Assembly (NCBI GenBank): GCA_018646825.1
Contig: JABGUA010000048.1
Coordinates: forward strand, 1 to 19,049
Direction of reading: 5' to 3'
DNA from: Piscirickettsiaceae bacterium
GTDB taxonomy: Bacteria; Pseudomonadota; Gammaproteobacteria; Nitrosococcales; Methylophagaceae
DNA length: 19,049 nucleotides
The notes beneath the pieces are model-generated. The model was not told the origin of the DNA, did no database searches, and worked only from the letters and a program-made list of their open reading frames with translations. Made by a program: the position numbers and the translations under genes. Position 1 is the first letter of the stretch. Every line of letters starts with the position of its first letter. Positions 15,766 through 19,049 of this stretch are shown piece after piece.

Positions 15766-17139
15766 ATGCACAGACTCTTTTTAAGTCTTATTTTACTGAT
15801 ACTCTCAGTAACAAGTGCTTGGGCTGCGGGTATTGACAAAGTTCGTGTATCACAGACCGGCCAAGACACCCGCTTAGTTCTTGATTTAAAAGGAGAAGTA
15901 AACTACACCAGCTTTAAACTAAACAAACCTGATCGTGTTGTTATTGACCTTAAAAACTCCAAACAGTGGAGCATCATTAAACTGCCAAATTTTGACGGCA
16001 CCCCGATCAAAGACCTTCGCTATGCTCAAAGAGAAACGGACACGTTGCGTGTTGTACTTGACTTAGCTTCTACACGTAAATACAGAACCCAGCTACTACC
16101 CCCTAATGGCAACTACCCTCACCGGCTCGTTATCGATCTCTCAACCAAACCTTTCCCTGACGCCAAGCAAGCCACTAACCAAATAACATCGACAAAAGAA
16201 GAAGCCAAAGCCACTCCTACAAAACAACCAAAATTAGAAAAAAAAATCGATAAACCTAAAGCCAAAGTAGTTAAAAAAACCATCAAACCGCAGCCGAGAA
16301 GAGATATCATCATTGCCATTGATGCCGGCCATGGTGGCAAAGATACTGGTGCCATAGGTAAACACGGCACCAAAGAAAAAGACATCGTACTAGCCATCGC
16401 CAGAAAATTAGCGAAATTAGTCAATAAAGAACCCGGCATGCGTGCTTATCTCACGCGTAATAGCGATATATTTATCAGCCTTCGCGGCAGAATAAAGCGC
16501 GCTAGAAAACAAAAAGCAGACATGTTTATCTCAATTCATGCTGATGCCTTCCATCGGCGTGAAGCCAAAGGCGCATCTGTTTTTGTCCTATCCGAGCGTG
16601 GTGCTAGTAGTGAGGCAGCGCAGATGTTGGCTGATAAAGAAAACGCTGCTGATCTTGTCGGCGGTATCAGTATTGACGATAAAGATGATGATCTTGCTTC
16701 TGTTCTGCTTGACCTATCCCAAACCGCCAGCCTTGTCGCCAGCACCGAAGTTGCTGAAACCGTCTTATCCGGTCTAAAACGCGTTGGTAATACCCATAAA
16801 AAGCATGTTGAATCTGCCGCTTTTGTCGTCTTAAAATCACCAGACATCCCCTCTATTTTAGTTGAAACAGCCTTCATTTCTAATCCTGGCGAAGAAAAGA
16901 AATTACGCAGTAGCAGCCATCAAAATAAACTCGCACTCGCTATGATGTCCGGTATTAGAAACTACTTCCAACGCAATCCCCCCTTGGGAACACAGACCCC
17001 ACAACAACATATCGTTAGTAGAGGGGACACCCTCAGTACGATCGCCCAGCGTTACCAAGTAAGACTTGCAGAATTAAAATCTAACAACGGACTCAACAAC
17101 GACACGTTAAAAATAGGTGATGTCCTTTTTATTCCCTAA
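15766..17139 (+). CDS. amiB: N-acetylmuramoyl-L-alanine amidase AmiB
   Basis: The enzyme cuts the peptide stem from murein at the septum so daughter cells can separate. It is 457 residues long. A signal peptide ends at AWA (20). An AMIN targeting domain follows (about 22–128), then a lysine-rich linker (about 140–178). The Amidase_3 domain (about 180–402) has zinc ligands His189 (DAGHGG), Glu204 and His258 (SIHAD), and catalytic Glu367 (LVETAF). A helical insert at about 303–341 (starting IDDKDDDLASVLLDL) corresponds to the self-inhibitory helix relieved by EnvC in E. coli AmiB. A LysM peptidoglycan-binding domain ends the protein (about 413–457), as in Pseudomonas-type AmiB and unlike E. coli AmiB. 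AAGGATAAG precedes the ATG. The position between tsaE and mutL is conserved. Confidence 0.95.
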   Translation: MHRLFLSLILLILSVTSAWAAGIDKVRVSQTGQDTRLVLDLKGEVNYTSFKLNKPDRVVIDLKNSKQWSIIKLPNFDGTPIKDLRYAQRETDTLRVVLDLASTRKYRTQLLPPNGNYPHRLVIDLSTKPFPDAKQATNQITSTKEEAKATPTKQPKLEKKIDKPKAKVVKKTIKPQPRRDIIIAIDAGHGGKDTGAIGKHGTKEKDIVLAIARKLAKLVNKEPGMRAYLTRNSDIFISLRGRIKRARKQKADMFISIHADAFHRREAKGASVFVLSERGASSEAAQMLADKENAADLVGGISIDDKDDDLASVLLDLSQTASLVASTEVAETVLSGLKRVGNTHKKHVESAAFVVLKSPDIPSILVETAFISNPGEEKKLRSSSHQNKLALAMMSGIRNYFQRNPPLGTQTPQQHIVSRGDTLSTIAQRYQVRLAELKSNNGLNNDTLKIGDVLFIP

Positions 17140-17172
17140 GTCTGCCAATAACGATACTGCTAGAATAACGGC

Positions 17173-18843
17173 ATGACCGAGCCACAACGTATCCTTCCTC
17201 TTCCCCTTCACCTTGCTAATCAAATTGCTGCTGGTGAAGTCATAGAGCGACCTGCATCTGTCGTCAAGGAACTGATCGAAAATAGTCTTGATGCCGGTGC
17301 GACTGACATCACAATCCATATTGAGGGTGCCGGCAGTAAACTCATTCGGATCAAAGACAATGGCCATGGCATTCACCCAGACGATTTACCACTGGCCCTC
17401 AGTCGTCACGCCACCAGCAAACTAACATCAACCGAACAGCTCAGCCACATTGCTAGTCTCGGTTTCAGAGGCGAAGCATTACCCAGCATCGCCTCAATTG
17501 CACAACTGACTCTAAGCTCAAAACAGCCGAATAACGAGCATGCTTGGCAATACGATGCTAGCCACGAAACCTCACATCCAACAACACATCCAGACGGCAC
17601 AACCATTGAAATTCGAGATCTTTTCTTTAACGTCCCCGCTCGGCGTCATTTTCTCAAAGGTGATAAAACTGAGCTCAATCATATTGTCACTACACTTCAC
17701 CGCTTAGCATTAAGTCAATTCAAAACAGGATTCCATGGCCAGCTTTCAGCTTCGAATAACTTAAAACTACCCGCCGCCAAAACCAATGAACAACGCCAGC
17801 AGCGTATAGCCAAAATTTGTGGCAAAACATTTTTGAACAACAGTCTCTATATTAAACAATCTTATGATGATATCGAACTCCACGGCTGGGTCGCCACCGC
17901 AGAAGGCCACCGGCCCCAAACAGATGTCCATTACTTCTTCATTAATGGCAGAGTGATCCGAGACCGCGTCATCAACCACGCTATCCGTCAAGCGTACGCC
18001 GACTACATTCCAGATGGTCGTTACCCTGCTTTCGTACTTTATCTCACCATGCCTTTAGATAGGCTTGACATCAATGTCCATCCCACGAAACATGAGGTTC
18101 GTTTCAGGGATGCTCGCCTAATACATGGTCTCATCAATAAAGCCCTTTCCGATGCTTTAAGCCAAAAAGGGGAAATAAAGGATAGATCCGAACCCGAAAA
18201 ACAAGCCCAACAAGACCTCTTAAAACCCATACCCACTAGTGACCCAGCAGCCCCGCAATCTACTATTGCTGAAACTAAGCAAAACTACGAGAGAGCATCA
18301 CCTTCAACAGCATCATCCGATACCAATTTTGGCACGGCGGTTGCTCTATTAGAAGAACGATACCTCTTGACCCGAACTCAAGAGCAACACCTGCTGCTAG
18401 ATATACAAACCGCAGAACGACAGCTGCGCCAACAGCAATTTCAACATGCCATTGACAACAACACCCTAAGCTCACGGCCCATCCTTGTTCCTATCAAGCT
18501 CACAATGACAGCCCAAGAAATCAAAGCTCTAGACCTGCAACAAACATCACTACAACAATTTGGTTTCGCATATAATTTAAACGATGACCAACTCCATATA
18601 ACTGCCATTCCTAGCCTGTTCGCACAATGCCACCTTCCTCAACTTTTTAAAAACCTTGCACAGGAGGTAAAAGCAGAAACCGATAGCGCCCACTTACGCC
18701 GCATACTCCAGCAATTATTACCTGTACTCACCATTCAGACACTAGAGCAAGCACTTCAAATTCTGCCACAGCTTAGTGAGCTCCCAATAACGCAAAAATG
18801 GGTTCGCGCGTTAGATAATGAAACATTGAAAAGGTTGTTTTAA
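17173..18843 (+). CDS. mutL: DNA mismatch repair protein MutL
   Basis: MutL links mismatch recognition by MutS to downstream excision. The N-terminal GHKL ATPase is complete: ELIENSLDAGA at 33–43 (Glu36 as likely general base, Asn37 for Mg), DNGHGI at 62–67, SRHATSKL at 77–84, GFRGEAL at 97–103 and NVHPTKHEVRF at 301–311 with Lys306. A variable linker (about 330–385) leads to a C-terminal dimerisation domain. The C-terminal endonuclease motif DQHAxxExxxxE is not present; the corresponding stretch reads LLDIQTAERQLRQQQF. This suggests a non-nicking MutL that relies on a MutH-like or other nuclease, as in E. coli. At 556 residues it is somewhat shorter than E. coli MutL (615), mainly in the linker and C-terminus. 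The start lies 33 bases after amiB. In many relatives miaA and hfq follow; here a tRNA gene does. Confidence 0.95.
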   Translation: MTEPQRILPLPLHLANQIAAGEVIERPASVVKELIENSLDAGATDITIHIEGAGSKLIRIKDNGHGIHPDDLPLALSRHATSKLTSTEQLSHIASLGFRGEALPSIASIAQLTLSSKQPNNEHAWQYDASHETSHPTTHPDGTTIEIRDLFFNVPARRHFLKGDKTELNHIVTTLHRLALSQFKTGFHGQLSASNNLKLPAAKTNEQRQQRIAKICGKTFLNNSLYIKQSYDDIELHGWVATAEGHRPQTDVHYFFINGRVIRDRVINHAIRQAYADYIPDGRYPAFVLYLTMPLDRLDINVHPTKHEVRFRDARLIHGLINKALSDALSQKGEIKDRSEPEKQAQQDLLKPIPTSDPAAPQSTIAETKQNYERASPSTASSDTNFGTAVALLEERYLLTRTQEQHLLLDIQTAERQLRQQQFQHAIDNNTLSSRPILVPIKLTMTAQEIKALDLQQTSLQQFGFAYNLNDDQLHITAIPSLFAQCHLPQLFKNLAQEVKAETDSAHLRRILQQLLPVLTIQTLEQALQILPQLSELPITQKWVRALDNETLKRLF

Positions 18844-18923
18844 AAACAACTCAAATTACACAGAATCATATCTTCGCGAACATAAGAAAGAGCCAATCAT
18901 CACCAAATAAATGAGCCCATCAC

Positions 18924-18952
18924 TTGACACATGAAGCCTCAACAGGTTTAAT
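18924..18952 (+). promoter_or_regulatory. tRNA-Phe promoter
   Basis: A perfect TTGACA (18924–18929) is followed after 17 bases by TTTAAT (18947–18952). TAATAC at 18949–18954 is an overlapping alternative. The base run after it (CCGCACC) is GC-rich, as expected of a stringently controlled stable-RNA promoter. Transcription would begin a few bases before the tRNA. Confidence 0.7.
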
Positions 18953-18965
18953 ACCGCACCTTGAT

Positions 18966-19041
18966 GGCTCGATAGCTCAGTCGGTAGAGCAAGGGATTGA
19001 AAATCCCTGTGTCCCTGGTTCGATTCCAGGTCGAGCCACCA
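18966..19041 (+). tRNA. tRNA-Phe (GAA)
   Basis: This 76-base gene folds as a full cloverleaf. The acceptor arms are GGCTCGA (18966–18972) and TCGAGCC (19031–19037), followed by A and an encoded CCA. The D arm includes GCTC...GAGC. The anticodon stem is AGGGA/TCCCT around the loop TTGAAAA, with anticodon GAA. The T arm is CCTGG TTCGATT CCAGG. Only eight bases follow it in the window, so a terminator or integration site cannot be assessed. Confidence 0.97.
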
Positions 19042-19049
19042 TTAAATAC

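Noticed and set aside
18834..18850. GTTGTTTT/AAAACAAC dyad over the mutL stop codon as a terminator
   Set aside because: The stem is almost all A-T, leaves hardly any loop and is not followed by a U run, so it would be a poor terminator.
1..19049. Mobile elements, CRISPR arrays, phage or defence genes
   Set aside because: No transposase, integrase, terminal inverted repeats, spaced direct repeats or defence-type domains were seen. The gene content is core housekeeping throughout.

Overview
The window looks like a chromosomal housekeeping segment of a gammaproteobacterium of moderately low GC. Two gene orders support this. The first is rarA–lolA–ftsK next to trxB. The second is nnr–tsaE–amiB–mutL next to orn and queG. 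Both are close to the arrangement in Escherichia coli and relatives. The genus cannot be fixed from sequence alone; Methylophaga or Cycloclasticus-like lineages are plausible guesses, not conclusions.

Layout. Positions 1–3159 (minus strand) carry ftsK, lolA and the start of rarA: chromosome segregation, lipoprotein sorting and replication-fork repair. A divergent gap leads to trxB (plus), then, past a perfect 13-bp hairpin, a UspA-type stress protein. The stress gene runs into the 3' end of a convergent helix-turn-helix regulator (minus, to 5477). That regulator is divergent from a 1147-residue fusion of a lysophospholipid transporter (LplT), a lysophospholipid acyltransferase and an acyl-ACP synthetase (Aas). 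The regulator/fusion gap is full of inverted repeats.

Positions 9056–9381 hold no supported gene, only AT-rich DNA with a hexanucleotide repeat. Next is a diguanylate cyclase gene (9382–10419) with an in-frame amber codon at codon 17. On the minus strand, a Ste24-type M48 membrane protease is coupled to a small secreted monohaem cytochrome c. Oligoribonuclease (orn, plus) is divergent from the protease and convergent with queG (minus). queG is divergent from the plus-strand operon nnr–tsaE–amiB–mutL. The window ends with a complete tRNA-Phe gene and its own promoter.

Most genes here act alone in core processes: thioredoxin reduction, lipoprotein export, queuosine and t6A tRNA modification, NAD(P)HX repair, cell separation, mismatch repair and RNA decay. 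Nothing resembles a phage, insertion sequence, CRISPR array or defence island. The items most worth a second look are the interrupted diguanylate cyclase, the dyad array beside the LplT–Aas fusion, the protease–cytochrome pair and the trxB–usp hairpin. I do not see a clearly new biological system.
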